From Stutzerimonas stutzeri SDM-LAC (lineage in GTDB: Bacteria; Pseudomonadota; Gammaproteobacteria; Pseudomonadales; Pseudomonadaceae), in NCBI RefSeq assembly GCF_000235745.1, contig NZ_AGSX01000114.1:1-36321 (forward strand): a DNA stretch of 36,321 nucleotides, given 5' to 3'. Numbering within the stretch: the first letter of the stretch is position 1; the number at the start of each line of letters is the position of its first letter. A model generated the notes under the pieces. That model made no database searches and was not told the DNA's origin. It saw only the letters and a list, made by a program, of their open reading frames with translations. Made by a program: the position numbers and the translations under genes. Shown here piece after piece: positions 27,249 to 36,321 of the stretch.

Positions 27249-27971
27249 ATGAAGCGTCCCAGTGGCCGCGCCGCCGACCAGCTGCGTTCGATCCGCATCA
27301 CTCGCAACTACACCAAGCACGCTGAGGGCTCGGTGCTGGTTGAGTTCGGCGACACCAAGGTGATCTGCACCGCCAGCATCGAGAATGGCGTGCCCCGATT
27401 CCTCAAAGGGCAGGGGCAGGGCTGGCTGACTGCAGAGTACGGCATGCTCCCGCGCGCCACTGGCGAACGTAACCAGCGTGAAGCCAGTCGGGGCAAGCAG
27501 GGCGGACGCACGCTGGAAATTCAGCGGCTCATCGGTCGGTCGCTGCGTGCAGCGCTGGACATGAGCAAGCTCGGCGAGAACACCATCTATATCGATTGCG
27601 ATGTGATTCAGGCCGATGGCGGTACGCGTACTGCTTCGATCACCGGTGCGATGGTTGCCCTGGTCGATGCGTTGAAGTTGCTGAAAAAGCGCGGCGGGCT
27701 CAAGGGTGGTGATCCGCTCAAGCAGATGGTTGCGGCCGTATCGGTAGGCATCTACCAGGGCGAACCAGTCCTCGACCTTGATTATCTGGAGGATTCGGCG
27801 GCCGAAACGGACCTTAACGTGGTGATGACCAGTGCCGGCGGCTTTATCGAAATCCAGGGTACGGCTGAGGGTGCGCCTTTCCAGCCGGAAGAGCTGAACG
27901 CGATGTTGGCGTTGGCGCAAAGCGGTATGCAGGAGCTGTTTGCCCTGCAACTTGCTGCGCTGGCTGACTAG
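27249..27971 (+). CDS. rph: Ribonuclease PH
   Basis: A 240-residue phosphorolytic 3'-to-5' exoribonuclease that trims tRNA 3' ends, acting as a ring-shaped hexamer. [40 protein letters not shown] is the family start; [37 protein letters not shown] carries the RNA- and phosphate-binding arginines, and [20 protein letters not shown] the catalytic aspartate region. The length is standard. It is followed after 18 bases by a DUF4870 membrane protein, likely co-transcribed. Confidence 0.97.
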   Translation: MKRPSGRAADQLRSIRITRNYTKHAEGSVLVEFGDTKVICTASIENGVPRFLKGQGQGWLTAEYGMLPRATGERNQREASRGKQGGRTLEIQRLIGRSLRAALDMSKLGENTIYIDCDVIQADGGTRTASITGAMVALVDALKLLKKRGGLKGGDPLKQMVAAVSVGIYQGEPVLDLDYLEDSAAETDLNVVMTSAGGFIEIQGTAEGAPFQPEELNAMLALAQSGMQELFALQLAALAD

Positions 27972-27989
27972 GGAACAGAGGAGAACGTC

Positions 27990-28358
27990 ATGTCTGATCA
28001 AGAGCTGGTTCCGCAGCCCTCTGCGCAAGCGCGGCAGTGGGCCATGTTCTGTCATTACTCGGCGTTCTTCTGGTTTCTGGTGCCGATGATTGGCAACGTG
28101 CTGGGCCCGTTGATCGTCTGGCAATTGAAGAAGGATATGGATCCCTTCGTCGATCAGCAGGGCAAGGAAGCGCTTAACTTCCAGATCACCTTCAGCATTC
28201 TGTTGATGATCTGCGGAGTGCTTGCCTGGATTCTGATCGGCTTTCCGTTGATGGTGCTGATCAGCGTGGTGGCGTTGGTGCTGGTGGTGATCGCCGGAAT
28301 CCGCGCCAACGAGGGTAAGCCTTATCGTTACCCGTTTTGCTGGCGGATCGTGAAATAG
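27990..28358 (+). CDS. DUF4870 (Tic20-like) membrane protein
   Basis: A 122-residue integral membrane protein of the DUF4870 family. After QWAMFCHYSAFFWFLVPMIGNVLGPLIVWQLKKD, with the typical histidine/tyrosine before the first helix pair, comes DPFVDQQGKEALNFQITF and then a strongly hydrophobic stretch with two more helices (about 67-105). It ends at KPYRYPFCWRIVK, a family-typical basic tail. Three to four membrane helices. Function unknown. It is 18 bases downstream of rph and convergent with crc. Confidence 0.87.
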   Translation: MSDQELVPQPSAQARQWAMFCHYSAFFWFLVPMIGNVLGPLIVWQLKKDMDPFVDQQGKEALNFQITFSILLMICGVLAWILIGFPLMVLISVVALVLVVIAGIRANEGKPYRYPFCWRIVK

Positions 28359-28411
28359 CGCCCAGGTTGACCCGCAAGAGCGCGCCTGTGCTGGGCGTGT
28401 TCTTTCGGCTG

Positions 28412-29191
28412 TTAGAGGCTTAGCGTCCAGTCGTAATCCACGACCAGCGGCGCATGTTGGGAGAAGCGTGGCTGGCGCGGCAAACGGGCGTTGCGGACGA
28501 AGCGACGCATGCCGGATGTGAGGATCTGGTAGTCGAAGCGCCAACCCAGATTGAGCATCTGAGCTTGTTCAGTCTCGGGCCACCAGCTGTACAGATCGCC
28601 CTCGCGCGTGACTTCGCGCATGGCATCGATGTAGCCCATGTTGCCAAAGATCTCATCCAGCCAGGCGCGTTCGGGCGCCAGAAAGCCGGTCGCCTGCTGG
28701 CAATCGCGCCAGTTCTTGACATCCAGCTTCTGGTGCGCGACGTGCAACGAGCCGCAATAGATGTACTCACGACGCTTGCGGCGCTGCTTGTCGAGGTAAT
28801 GGGCGAAATCGTCCATGAACTTGAATTTCTGGTTCAGGTCTTCGTCCCCGCCCCGGCCGGTTGGCAAAAGCAGCGAGGCGATGCTGACCTTGTCGAAGTC
28901 CGCTTGCAGATAACGGCCGTAGCGGTCGGCAGTCTCAAATCCAAGGCCCATGATGACAGCCTTTGGCTGCAGCCTGGAGTACAGCGCGACGCCGCCCTGT
29001 TCAGGGATTTCGGCATCGACGGTATAGAGAAAATATCCGTCGAGTTGGTAGGCGGGATCGTCGAGTTCTACTACGGAAGCGCGGGTATCCTGCAGGCAGA
29101 TGACATCGGCATTCTGCGCTTGCAACCAGCTGAGTAATCCTCGCTGCGCCGCCGCTTGAATGCCATTCACGTTGACGCTGATGATCCGCAT
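28412..29191 (-). CDS. crc: Catabolite repression control protein Crc
   Basis: A 259-residue protein with the exonuclease III/endonuclease-phosphatase fold (MRIISVNVNGIQAAAQRGLLSWL, NADVICLQDTRA, ...RFDYQILTSGMRRFV, and the C-terminal SQHAPLVVDYDWTLSL). In Pseudomonas Crc lacks nuclease activity and works with Hfq, which binds A-rich leader motifs to block translation of carbon-catabolic mRNAs. Identification is by close match to Pseudomonas Crc sequence as remembered and by its divergence from pyrE, the classic location. The E of ExoIII 'LQETK' is replaced (LQDTR), as in Crc. Leaders with matching A-rich motifs occur in this window before hup and glcA. Confidence 0.95.
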   Translation of the reverse strand: MRIISVNVNGIQAAAQRGLLSWLQAQNADVICLQDTRASVVELDDPAYQLDGYFLYTVDAEIPEQGGVALYSRLQPKAVIMGLGFETADRYGRYLQADFDKVSIASLLLPTGRGGDEDLNQKFKFMDDFAHYLDKQRRKRREYIYCGSLHVAHQKLDVKNWRDCQQATGFLAPERAWLDEIFGNMGYIDAMREVTREGDLYSWWPETEQAQMLNLGWRFDYQILTSGMRRFVRNARLPRQPRFSQHAPLVVDYDWTLSL

Positions 29192-29275
29192 AAATGGCCC
29201 CTAAAAACACGTGCGTGTATGATAACCCAAGCTCTTTGCAATTAGCTAAATCAGTGTCTTCCGGGAATATTCTTC

Positions 29276-29917
29276 ATGCAGGCGTACCAGCGCGAATTCA
29301 TTCGCTTCGCCATCGAGCGCGGGGTTCTGCGCTTCGGTGAGTTCACTCTGAAGTCCGGGCGCACCAGCCCCTACTTCTTCAATGCCGGGTTGTTCAACAG
29401 TGGCGCGGCGCTGGCACAGTTGGGGCGCTTCTATGCGGCAGCGATTGCCGAGAGCGGCATCGATTTCGACGTGATCTTCGGCCCAGCCTATAAGGGCATT
29501 CCGCTGGCAGCAGCGACGGCAATCTCGCTGGCTGAGCATCACCAGCGTGACCTGCCCTGGTGCTTTAACCGCAAGGAAGCCAAGGACCATGGCGAAGGCG
29601 GCACATTGGTCGGTGCGCCGCTCAGTGGCCGCGTGCTGATCGTCGATGACGTGATTACTGCTGGGACTGCGATTCGTGAAGTCATGCAGATCATCCAGGC
29701 GCAGGGGGCACAAGCCGCCGGCGTGCTGATCGCGCTGAATCGGCAGGAGCGAGGTCAGGGCCAGCTGTCGGCTATTCAGGAAGTGGAGCAGGACTACGGA
29801 ATGCCCGTGGTCAGCATTGTTTCACTCGCTCAGGTGCTGGAGTTTCTAGGGCAGGATGACCAGCTCAAGCGCTATTTGCCGGCAGTCGAGGCCTATCGGG
29901 ATCAATACGGCATCTGA
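29276..29917 (+). CDS. pyrE: Orotate phosphoribosyltransferase
   Basis: A 213-residue enzyme converting orotate and PRPP to orotidine 5'-monophosphate in de novo pyrimidine synthesis. The PRPP-binding motif [17 protein letters not shown] (about residues 121-137) is intact, as are [16 protein letters not shown] near the N-terminus and the flexible catalytic loop [12 protein letters not shown] (about 99-110). Homodimer with shared active sites expected. Start ATG at 29276; divergent from crc by 84 bases. The 372 bases downstream hold no gene. Confidence 0.97.
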   Translation: MQAYQREFIRFAIERGVLRFGEFTLKSGRTSPYFFNAGLFNSGAALAQLGRFYAAAIAESGIDFDVIFGPAYKGIPLAAATAISLAEHHQRDLPWCFNRKEAKDHGEGGTLVGAPLSGRVLIVDDVITAGTAIREVMQIIQAQGAQAAGVLIALNRQERGQGQLSAIQEVEQDYGMPVVSIVSLAQVLEFLGQDDQLKRYLPAVEAYRDQYGI

Positions 29918-30289
29918 GGCTGCGCTGCTGAATTTGGGCGCCGCAAACATCGGCATTGTTCAAGTCGGAGCGATTTGCACTTTGTCAGCAATTGACCAAT
30001 TACGTCCATATAGCCGGTATTTCGCTGTCATCGTGCGTTGGCTTTGGCCTGCCGGTTCGATCAAGCCAGCCGGTAGGCTCTGTGCATCTCCGGTCTGACT
30101 CTTCTGATCTGGGCTGCTGCGAGTAAGTAGCAGGCCAGTCTCAGGCCAGGCGGTGCGGGCACAGTTGGTGCGCTTATTGCTGCGCAACTGTGACGGGGTT
30201 TGTATAAGCTGGAACCCTTCGGGCATTAAGAACAATCAGGCATTACGTGTAGCAGTGCCGATAGCACCGGGTACGGAAGAGGCAGGAGT
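29918..30289. other. 372-base intergenic region between pyrE and the DUF4124 gene
   Basis: No open frame with coding character. TATAAG (30203-30208) might be a -10 for the DUF4124 gene, and TTGACC (29992-29997) a -35 further upstream with CGGTAT (30015-30020) as a poor -10. No convincing terminator for pyrE was found. Confidence 0.35.
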
Positions 30290-30874
30290 ATGCGAAATTG
30301 GACGCGCGTGGTGTTGCTGCTGGGCTTGCTGGGGGTAACGGCAGCGCAAGCCGAGCTGTATCGCTATGTTGACGACAAGGGTGTAGTGGTCCTTGATCGG
30401 CATGGGGTGCCGCCGCAGTTTATCGGTCGCGGCTACGAGGTTCTGAATGACCAGGGGCGTGTAACGCAGGTCATACCTCCGGCACCTACCGCACAAGAGC
30501 GTCAGCGTATTCAGGAGGCTAAAGTCCGCGCTGAGACCGACGCCCAATTGCTGCGGCTGTATGCCAGTGTCGCTGATGTCGAGCGCGCCAAGGCGCGCAG
30601 GCTTTCAGAGCTCGACAGCGTTATCGGTATCACCCGCGGCAACCTCCAATCACTGCGGACGCAGCAGGCGAATCTCCAGAGCCAGGCGGCCAACCATGAA
30701 CGTGCTGGGCGCAAAGTACCCGAGCAGCTACTCGTACAGATCGACAATCTCGCCAAGGAACAGGCCAGCCTGAAGCGGGACGTCGAACGCTACAGGCAAA
30801 CCCGCAAGCAGGCCGAAGCCAGCTACGGCCAGGAGCGTGAGCGTGTAGCCGAGTTGCTCGGCCAGTCGAATTAG
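30290..30874 (+). CDS. DUF4124 exported coiled-coil protein
   Basis: A 194-residue protein with a signal peptide (residues 1-21, LLLGLLGVTAAQA, cleavage before ELYRY). A DUF4124 motif follows directly (ELYRYVDDKGVVVLDRHGVPPQFIGRGYEVLNDQGRV), then a long charged helical region (about 66-190) rich in Gln, Arg, Glu and Ala that should form a coiled coil. It is expected in the periplasm. Biochemical role unknown. Start ATG at 30290, preceded by GGCAGGAGT. A bidirectional terminator follows. Confidence 0.85.
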   Translation: MRNWTRVVLLLGLLGVTAAQAELYRYVDDKGVVVLDRHGVPPQFIGRGYEVLNDQGRVTQVIPPAPTAQERQRIQEAKVRAETDAQLLRLYASVADVERAKARRLSELDSVIGITRGNLQSLRTQQANLQSQAANHERAGRKVPEQLLVQIDNLAKEQASLKRDVERYRQTRKQAEASYGQERERVAELLGQSN

Positions 30875-30892
30875 CGGGATTTAGAACCGGAC

Positions 30893-30935
30893 GAAAAAAA
30901 GCCCGGCTTTTCATCCGAGAAGCCGGGCTTTTTCA
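30893..30935. terminator. Bidirectional intrinsic terminator
   Basis: AAGCCCGGCTT (30899-30909) and AAGCCGGGCTT (30920-30930) form a perfect 11-bp stem, flanked by A7 on the left and T5 on the right. It therefore ends both the plus-strand DUF4124 transcript and the minus-strand coaBC-dut-algC-argB operon, lying between their stop codons. Confidence 0.92.
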
Positions 30936-30943
30936 AGACTGTT

Positions 30944-31873
<930 letters not shown>

Positions 31874-34459
31874 TCAGAACGGCAGGGTGAGATCAGGCGC
31901 GACAGTATAAAGCTGCGCGCGGAAGACTTCCTGTATGCGCTCGAGCTCGTCCGTGGTTTCGGCTTCGAAACGCAGCACCAGTACCGGAGTGGTGTTCGAG
32001 GCGCGAACCAGGCCCCAGCCTTTCGGGTAGTCGACGCGCACACCGTCGAGCGTGGTGACGTTCGCCTCGCCCCAATGCGCATCGCGATGCAGCGCTTCGA
32101 TGATGCTGAACTTGCTTTCCTCGGTGACCTGGATATTGATTTCGGGGGTCGAGATATCGTTCGGGAAAGCCGAGAATACCTGCTCCGCGTTGCGCTTGTC
32201 CTGACTGAGGATCTCCAGCAGGCGCACGGCACTGTAGATGCCGTCATCGAAACCGTACCAGCGCTCTTTGAAGAAAATGTGGCCACTCATCTCGCCCGCT
32301 AGCAGCGCGCCGGTTTCTTTCATTTTCTTTTTGATCAACGAGTGCCCGGTCTTCCACATGACCGGACGACCGCCGTAGCCGCTGATCAACGGTGTCAGGC
32401 GTCGTGTGCATTTGACGTCGAAGATGATATCGGCGCCAGGGTTACGCGCCACGACATCTTTGGCGAAAAGCATCAGCAGGCGGTCTGGGAAAACCACGCT
32501 GCCGGCATTGGTCACCACGCCCACGCGGTCACCGTCGCCGTCGAACGCCAGGCCCAGGTCGGCATTTTCGGACTTCACTTTGGCGATCAGGTCTTCGAGG
32601 TTTTCCAGCTTGCCCGGATCTGGGTGATGGTTGGGAAAGTTGCCGTCCACGTCGCAGAACAGCGGAATGACCTTGCAGCCCAGGGCTTCGATCAGTTGCG
32701 GCGCGATCACGCCGGCGACGCCGTTGCCGCAATCGACCACCACCTTCATCGGCTTGGCCACGGCGATATCGTCGCGGATTCGCTTGAGGTAGCTTTCCAG
32801 TACGTCGACCTGTTCGGCCTGGCCAACGCCTTCGCTGAGATTGCCGGTTTCGATGCGCTGGCGTAGCGCCTGGATCTGCTCGTTGGCGAGGGTGTCGCCC
32901 GCGATGACGATCTTGAAGCCGTTGTAGTCCGGCGGGTTGTGGCTGCCAGTGAGCATCACGCCGGATTTGCCGGCCAGCACGTTGGCGGCGTAGTAAAGCA
33001 CCGGGGTCGGCACCATGCCGACGTCGCTGACGTTGCAGCCGCTGTCTACCAGGCCCTGGATAAGATGCTGGACCAATTCGGGGCCGGACAGACGCCCGTC
33101 GCGGCCAACCGACACGTTTGGTTCACCCTGGGCCAGGCTCTCGGAGCCCACTGCCCGGCCAATCCAGTAAGCAGTTTCGGTAGTCAGGCTGTCGCCGACT
33201 ACGCCACGGATATCGTAGGCGCGGAAGATGCTCGCGGGCAGTTGCGGGGCTTTAGGGGCGCTCATTGCGGTTTCTCGCTCCTTGGTATCGAGGCCAAGCC
33301 AGTCCTGGTCCTCGTCGAGAATATCGATGTCGAGAATGTCGGTGTCCTGGAAAAGAGGGTCGACATAATCGGTAGATGGGGCTTGCCGAACTGCAGGCTG
33401 AATTGCAGCCGGGGCCTTGGTCGATGCCATTCCGGCGGTGCGAAGCGGCAGTCGGACCAGACTCTTAGCCAGCGCATCAAGCGCCGGCAGGCTCAAAGTC
33501 GGTGTTTTGATGGTCTTGCCGTTAGAGAGTTCCTGAACCATTTGACCCAGATGCAAGACATCTTCTCGGAGCCTGCGTTGCTGTGTGCTGAGCACCGCCT
33601 GTAGGCCGAGCAGCAGGCCGCAGAACGCCGCCAGCGCCGCCGCCAGCACCAGTAGGGGTGAAAGGCTCGCGGCGCCAAGCTCTGATGCCGGTAAGAAACT
33701 GATCTTCCAGTTCGGGTTGCTACTCGGCAGGTCTATTGCTGCCCCATCCAGGCCGGCTCCGCCACGCTGGGCCAACACCTGTGTTGGGGCGGCGCTGAAT
33801 TGCTGCGTCAGTCGCAGTTGCCCGGCTTCGGCTGGCAGTTGCGGCAGGGTGGCCAGAAAGCGTTCCAGACTGGTTACCAGCAGCAGAGTGCCGCGTACCG
33901 GCTGATCGGCTTCCGGGCGCAACGCCGCAGCGCTGTAGAGCAGCCAGCGTGTGCCAAACTTGAATGCTTCGGTTGCCGGCGTTTGCCCATTCTCGGCGCG
34001 CTGCAACATGTCCAGTGCGGCAAAATTCAGCGGTCCGGGTCGGCTGGCATCCGTTCGCGCCTGGCCGCGCAGGCTGATGTGCGCATCGATGACACCGTCC
34101 CGGTAGCCGAGCTCACGTTCAACGGCGCGTATCTGCTGCGGCTGGTCGCTGCGCAGTGCTTCGAGCAATTGCGGATCGCTGGCGGCGGCGCGCGTGTCTT
34201 CGGCCAGTTGGCGGAGGGCCTGATTGATCGCCGAAGCCTGGCTCTGGCCCCATGCCTGGGCGAGTGCATTGGCGTGCTGCTGCTGACTGCCCTGCTGAGC
34301 GACCCAAAGCAGCCCACCGGCGACCACGAGCCCCAGCAACCCCGGGATCAATCCAGGTGTGAGCGTTTTCAGTCCAGCGCTACGGCGTGGGCGGGGCGGG
34401 GCGGTATCGGCAGGGTTGAGAACGGTGTCGTCCTTGGCGGTGCGCTTGAAGAGTTTCAT
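31874..34459 (-). CDS. algC: Phosphomannomutase/phosphoglucomutase with N-terminal membrane module
   Basis: An 861-residue protein. Residues 399-861 are a complete AlgC: in AlgC numbering the phosphoserine Ser108 lies in TGSHNPPDYNGFK and the metal aspartates 242, 244 and 246 in FDGDGDRVG. It interconverts mannose and glucose 1- and 6-phosphates for alginate, LPS and rhamnolipid precursors. Residues 1-398 are a separate module: membrane helix 1 (about 36-55), a periplasmic region (about 57-265) with alternating helices, helix 2 (about 267-290), and a low-complexity acidic linker (about 366-392). An internal ATG at 33265 begins exactly a 463-residue AlgC and is preceded by GGAGCGAG. The long form resembles PAS/CHASE-like sensors only in layout. 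The N-terminal module's function is unknown. Confidence 0.92.
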   Translation of the reverse strand: MKLFKRTAKDDTVLNPADTAPPRPRRSAGLKTLTPGLIPGLLGLVVAGGLLWVAQQGSQQQHANALAQAWGQSQASAINQALRQLAEDTRAAASDPQLLEALRSDQPQQIRAVERELGYRDGVIDAHISLRGQARTDASRPGPLNFAALDMLQRAENGQTPATEAFKFGTRWLLYSAAALRPEADQPVRGTLLLVTSLERFLATLPQLPAEAGQLRLTQQFSAAPTQVLAQRGGAGLDGAAIDLPSSNPNWKISFLPASELGAASLSPLLVLAAALAAFCGLLLGLQAVLSTQQRRLREDVLHLGQMVQELSNGKTIKTPTLSLPALDALAKSLVRLPLRTAGMASTKAPAAIQPAVRQAPSTDYVDPLFQDTDILDIDILDEDQDWLGLDTKERETAMSAPKAPQLPASIFRAYDIRGVVGDSLTTETAYWIGRAVGSESLAQGEPNVSVGRDGRLSGPELVQHLIQGLVDSGCNVSDVGMVPTPVLYYAANVLAGKSGVMLTGSHNPPDYNGFKIVIAGDTLANEQIQALRQRIETGNLSEGVGQAEQVDVLESYLKRIRDDIAVAKPMKVVVDCGNGVAGVIAPQLIEALGCKVIPLFCDVDGNFPNHHPDPGKLENLEDLIAKVKSENADLGLAFDGDGDRVGVVTNAGSVVFPDRLLMLFAKDVVARNPGADIIFDVKCTRRLTPLISGYGGRPVMWKTGHSLIKKKMKETGALLAGEMSGHIFFKERWYGFDDGIYSAVRLLEILSQDKRNAEQVFSAFPNDISTPEINIQVTEESKFSIIEALHRDAHWGEANVTTLDGVRVDYPKGWGLVRASNTTPVLVLRFEAETTDELERIQEVFRAQLYTVAPDLTLPF
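33265..33281 (-). promoter_or_regulatory. Internal translation start of algC
   Basis: On the minus strand GGAGCGAG precedes ATGAGCGCCCC (ATG at 33265-33263). This start yields a product of 463 residues, the size of the AlgC known from P. aeruginosa. Dual translation is inference. Confidence 0.45.
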
Positions 34460-34498
34460 GGAGCTCCTCGGTTCGTCCTGAAAAAGGCGAGAAATATC

Positions 34499-34954
34499 TC
34501 AGTGACTGCCCGAATGGCCGAAGCCGCCGGCGCCGCGGTCGCTGCTGTCGAATTCGCTCACCAGTTCGAACTGCGCCTGGATCACCGGGACCAGCATCAG
34601 CTGCGCGATGCGCTCGCCTACTGCGATGTTGAAGCTGGTCTGGCCGCGGTTCCAGCAGGAGACCATCAGTTCGCCCTGGTAGTCGGAGTCGATCAGGCCG
34701 ACAAGGTTGCCCAGCACGATGCCATGCTTGTGGCCCAGGCCAGAGCGCGGCAGGACCAGTGCCGCGAGGCTCGGATCGGCAATATGAATGGACAGACCGG
34801 TAGGGATCAGCAAGGTCTGCCCTGGCTCCAGTGTGGTATCGGCTGGCAGCATGGCGCGCAGGTCGAGCCCGGCGGAGCCGCTGGTGGCGTACTCGGGTAG
34901 CGGGAAATCCGTGCCAAGACGGGGGTCGAGAATTTTCGCTTGAAGTTTGTGCAT
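34499..34954 (-). CDS. dut: dUTP pyrophosphatase
   Basis: A 151-residue homotrimeric dUTPase (dUTP to dUMP + PPi), limiting uracil in DNA and feeding dTMP synthesis. The five conserved motifs are in order: [33 protein letters not shown] with the catalytic aspartate; [12 protein letters not shown]; and the C-terminal P-loop-like [10 protein letters not shown] that closes over the substrate. The length is usual. Two bases separate it from the coaBC stop (34957) and 39 from the algC start, so one operon. Confidence 0.97.
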   Translation of the reverse strand: MHKLQAKILDPRLGTDFPLPEYATSGSAGLDLRAMLPADTTLEPGQTLLIPTGLSIHIADPSLAALVLPRSGLGHKHGIVLGNLVGLIDSDYQGELMVSCWNRGQTSFNIAVGERIAQLMLVPVIQAQFELVSEFDSSDRGAGGFGHSGSH

Positions 34955-34956
34955 GG

Positions 34957-36165
34957 TCAGGCCTGGTGGTAACGGTCGGCGATAAAGGCGATTAGCTGGC
35001 GAGCGATGTGCCCCTTGCTGGCTTGGCTGAAGCGGGTTTCGTGTTGTTGGCGGTCAATCACGGTGACGGCGTTTTCTTCGCTGTTGAAGCCGATGCTCGG
35101 GTTAGCGACGTCGTTGGCCACGATCAGGTCGAGGTTCTTGTCACGCAGCTTGCGCGTGGCGTACTCCAGCAGGTTTTCCGTTTCGGCCGCAAAGCCGACG
35201 CTGAATGGACGATCCGTCCGCCCGGCCAGCGTGGCGAGGATGTCGGGGTTGCGGACCATCTGCAATAGCATGCCGTCCCCACTGGCGGGGTCTTTCTTCA
35301 GCTTGTGCGGCGCGACCACTTCGGGTCGGTAATCGGCGACCGCTGCGGCGGCAATGAACAGATCGCACGGCATTGCCGCTTCGCACGCGGCGAGCATGTC
35401 TCGTGCGCTGACCACATCGATGCGCTGAACGCGGTCGGGTGTCGGCAGGAACACCGGCCCGGCCACCAGCGTCACGCGGGCTCCGGCTTCGGCGGCCGCT
35501 TCAGCCAGGGCGAACCCCATCTTCCCGGAGCTGTGATTGGTGATGTAGCGCACCGGATCGATGTTTTCCTGAGTCGGGCCGGCAGTGATCAAAAGATGCT
35601 TTCCGGTCAGCAGACTGCGTTCGAAGCAGTCAGCCGCGGCCTGCGCCAGATCATCCGCTTCGAGCATGCGGCCGAGGCCGACATCACCGCAGGCCTGGCT
35701 GCCGGATGCCGGGCCGAACAGGCGGATCCCACGCTGCTCCAGCAGAGCGCGGTTGGCTTGGGTGGCGGGATCGGCCCACATGGCCTGATTCATTGCGGGC
35801 GCCAGGGCTACCGGTGCGTTGGTCGCGAGCACGAGCGTGGTCAACAGGTCATTGGCGACACCCTGAGCCAGACGCGCCATCAAGTCGGCCGTAGCGGGCG
35901 CCACCAGGACCAGATCGGCCCAGCGCGCCAGCTCGATATGCCCCATGGCTGCCTCGGCAGCAGGGTCGAGCAAATCCATGTGTACAGGGTGGCCGGACAG
36001 GGCCTGGAGGGTTAGCGGCGTAATGAATTCACGGCCGCCGCTGGTCATTACGACGCGCACTTCGGCGCCCTGGTCGCGGAGCCGGCGCACCAGCTCCGCG
36101 CTCTTGTAGGCAGCGATGCCGCCGCCGACGCCCAGGACGATGCGTTTACGATAAAGCCGCTGCAT
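34957..36165 (-). CDS. coaBC: Phosphopantothenoylcysteine synthetase/decarboxylase
   Basis: A 402-residue bifunctional coenzyme A biosynthesis enzyme. The N-terminal CoaC (HFCD flavoprotein) part has [18 protein letters not shown], His76, Asn126 in PAMNQAMW and Cys159 in GSQACGDVG, equal to E. coli 75/125/158 with an offset of one. The C-terminal CoaB ligase part starts near residue 185 with [24 protein letters not shown]. It couples 4'-phosphopantothenate with cysteine and decarboxylates the product. It heads the minus-strand operon, divergent from radC by 121 bases. Confidence 0.97.
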   Translation of the reverse strand: MQRLYRKRIVLGVGGGIAAYKSAELVRRLRDQGAEVRVVMTSGGREFITPLTLQALSGHPVHMDLLDPAAEAAMGHIELARWADLVLVAPATADLMARLAQGVANDLLTTLVLATNAPVALAPAMNQAMWADPATQANRALLEQRGIRLFGPASGSQACGDVGLGRMLEADDLAQAAADCFERSLLTGKHLLITAGPTQENIDPVRYITNHSSGKMGFALAEAAAEAGARVTLVAGPVFLPTPDRVQRIDVVSARDMLAACEAAMPCDLFIAAAAVADYRPEVVAPHKLKKDPASGDGMLLQMVRNPDILATLAGRTDRPFSVGFAAETENLLEYATRKLRDKNLDLIVANDVANPSIGFNSEENAVTVIDRQQHETRFSQASKGHIARQLIAFIADRYHQA

Positions 36166-36286
36166 AGGCCTGCCTTGTTACGGGGTGAGAACTGGTTCCG
36201 GCGAGGGCCGGCTGCCGTGGATAAAAGGCCGCTAAGATAGCACAGCGCCCTCAGAGGACGAGGGACGCGCTCGACATGGAGGTGAC

Positions 36287-36321
36287 ATGAGCATTCGTGA
36301 CTGGCCGGGCGCGGGGGGGGC
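36287..36321 (+). CDS. radC: RadC N-terminus (partial, cut by the window end)
   Basis: ATG at 36287 with GGAGGTGAC immediately upstream begins MSIRDWPGA, the conserved RadC start (MSIRDWP). RadC is a JAB-domain protein of uncertain role in DNA repair, and its location divergent from coaBC is standard. Only 11 codons remain; the last eight or nine bases (GCGGGGGGG-like) do not continue the expected family sequence and look miscalled. Confidence 0.8.
   Translation, partial: MSIRDWPGAGG

Noticed and set aside
28359-28402. CGCCCAG/CTGGGCG pair between the DUF4870 gene and crc as a terminator
   Set aside because: A 7-bp stem around a 25-base loop is too weak to call.
27234-28544. 436-codon minus-strand frame across rph and the DUF4870 gene
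   Set aside because: The translation is His/Arg/Gln-rich and matches nothing; both plus-strand genes are clear.
33800-34900. 366-codon plus-strand frame over algC and dut
   Set aside because: Shadow; the composition is not protein-like and dut shows all five motifs.

Overview
The window is high-GC DNA from a Pseudomonas-group gammaproteobacterium, most likely of the Stutzerimonas (P. stutzeri) type. The assignment rests on gene order: rubA-rubB-hup, rpoZ-spoT-ridA, gmk/yicC/rph, crc/pyrE and coaBC-dut-algC-argB next to radC are hallmark Pseudomonas neighbourhoods, and the exact-length matches (for example a 463-residue AlgC catalytic part with Ser108 and the 242-DGDGD metal loop) agree. Both ends cut through the genome: the left end begins in an intergenic repeat upstream of glcG, and the right end stops 35 bases into radC with suspicious terminal bases, so this is probably a whole contig.

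Left part (1-7.2 kb): glcG-glcB-glcA, the 3' end of a glycolate/glyoxylate utilisation operon (haem-binding-like GlcG, malate synthase G, glycolate/lactate permease); a short rubredoxin with its reductase; HU-type hup; and an SCP2-like small protein.

Middle part (7.3-22.4 kb): a block that looks accessory compared with the PAO1 order I remember. It holds (i) the glutarate module gcdR < > gcdH-gcoT with a LysR-type operator; (ii) a LemA / TPM / TPM envelope cluster; (iii) a TTC38-like tetratricopeptide protein divergent from a GlxA-type AraC regulator that is split by a frameshift, with a perfect 7-bp palindrome between them; (iv) a divergent membrane FtsH-like AAA zinc protease; (v) about 1.4 kb of decayed DNA containing the C-terminal remnant of an HD-GYP protein; and (vi) a FecR-domain protein plus OmpA-like lipoprotein converging on a CHASE2-class III nucleotide cyclase, with only 6 bases between the stop codons.

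Right part (22.4-36.3 kb): conserved core. ridA, spoT, rpoZ, gmk and yicC on the minus strand; rph and a DUF4870 membrane protein on plus; crc divergent from pyrE; a DUF4124 coiled-coil secreted protein; a bidirectional terminator; then the minus-strand operon coaBC-dut-algC-argB. Here algC carries a 398-residue membrane/periplasmic N-terminal module and an internal start that would release a classical AlgC.

Functionally the window mixes carbon acquisition (glycolate, lactate, glutarate), nucleotide and cofactor synthesis (pyrE, dut, gmk, coaBC), global regulation (SpoT, Crc, HU) and envelope sensing. No tRNA, rRNA, CRISPR array, transposase or phage gene was seen. The less ordinary items are the FecR/OmpA/CHASE2-cyclase trio, the FtsH-like gene with its decayed flank, the split GlxA regulator with its operator, the AlgC fusion, and AAN-repeat (Hfq/Crc-type) leaders in front of hup and glcA.
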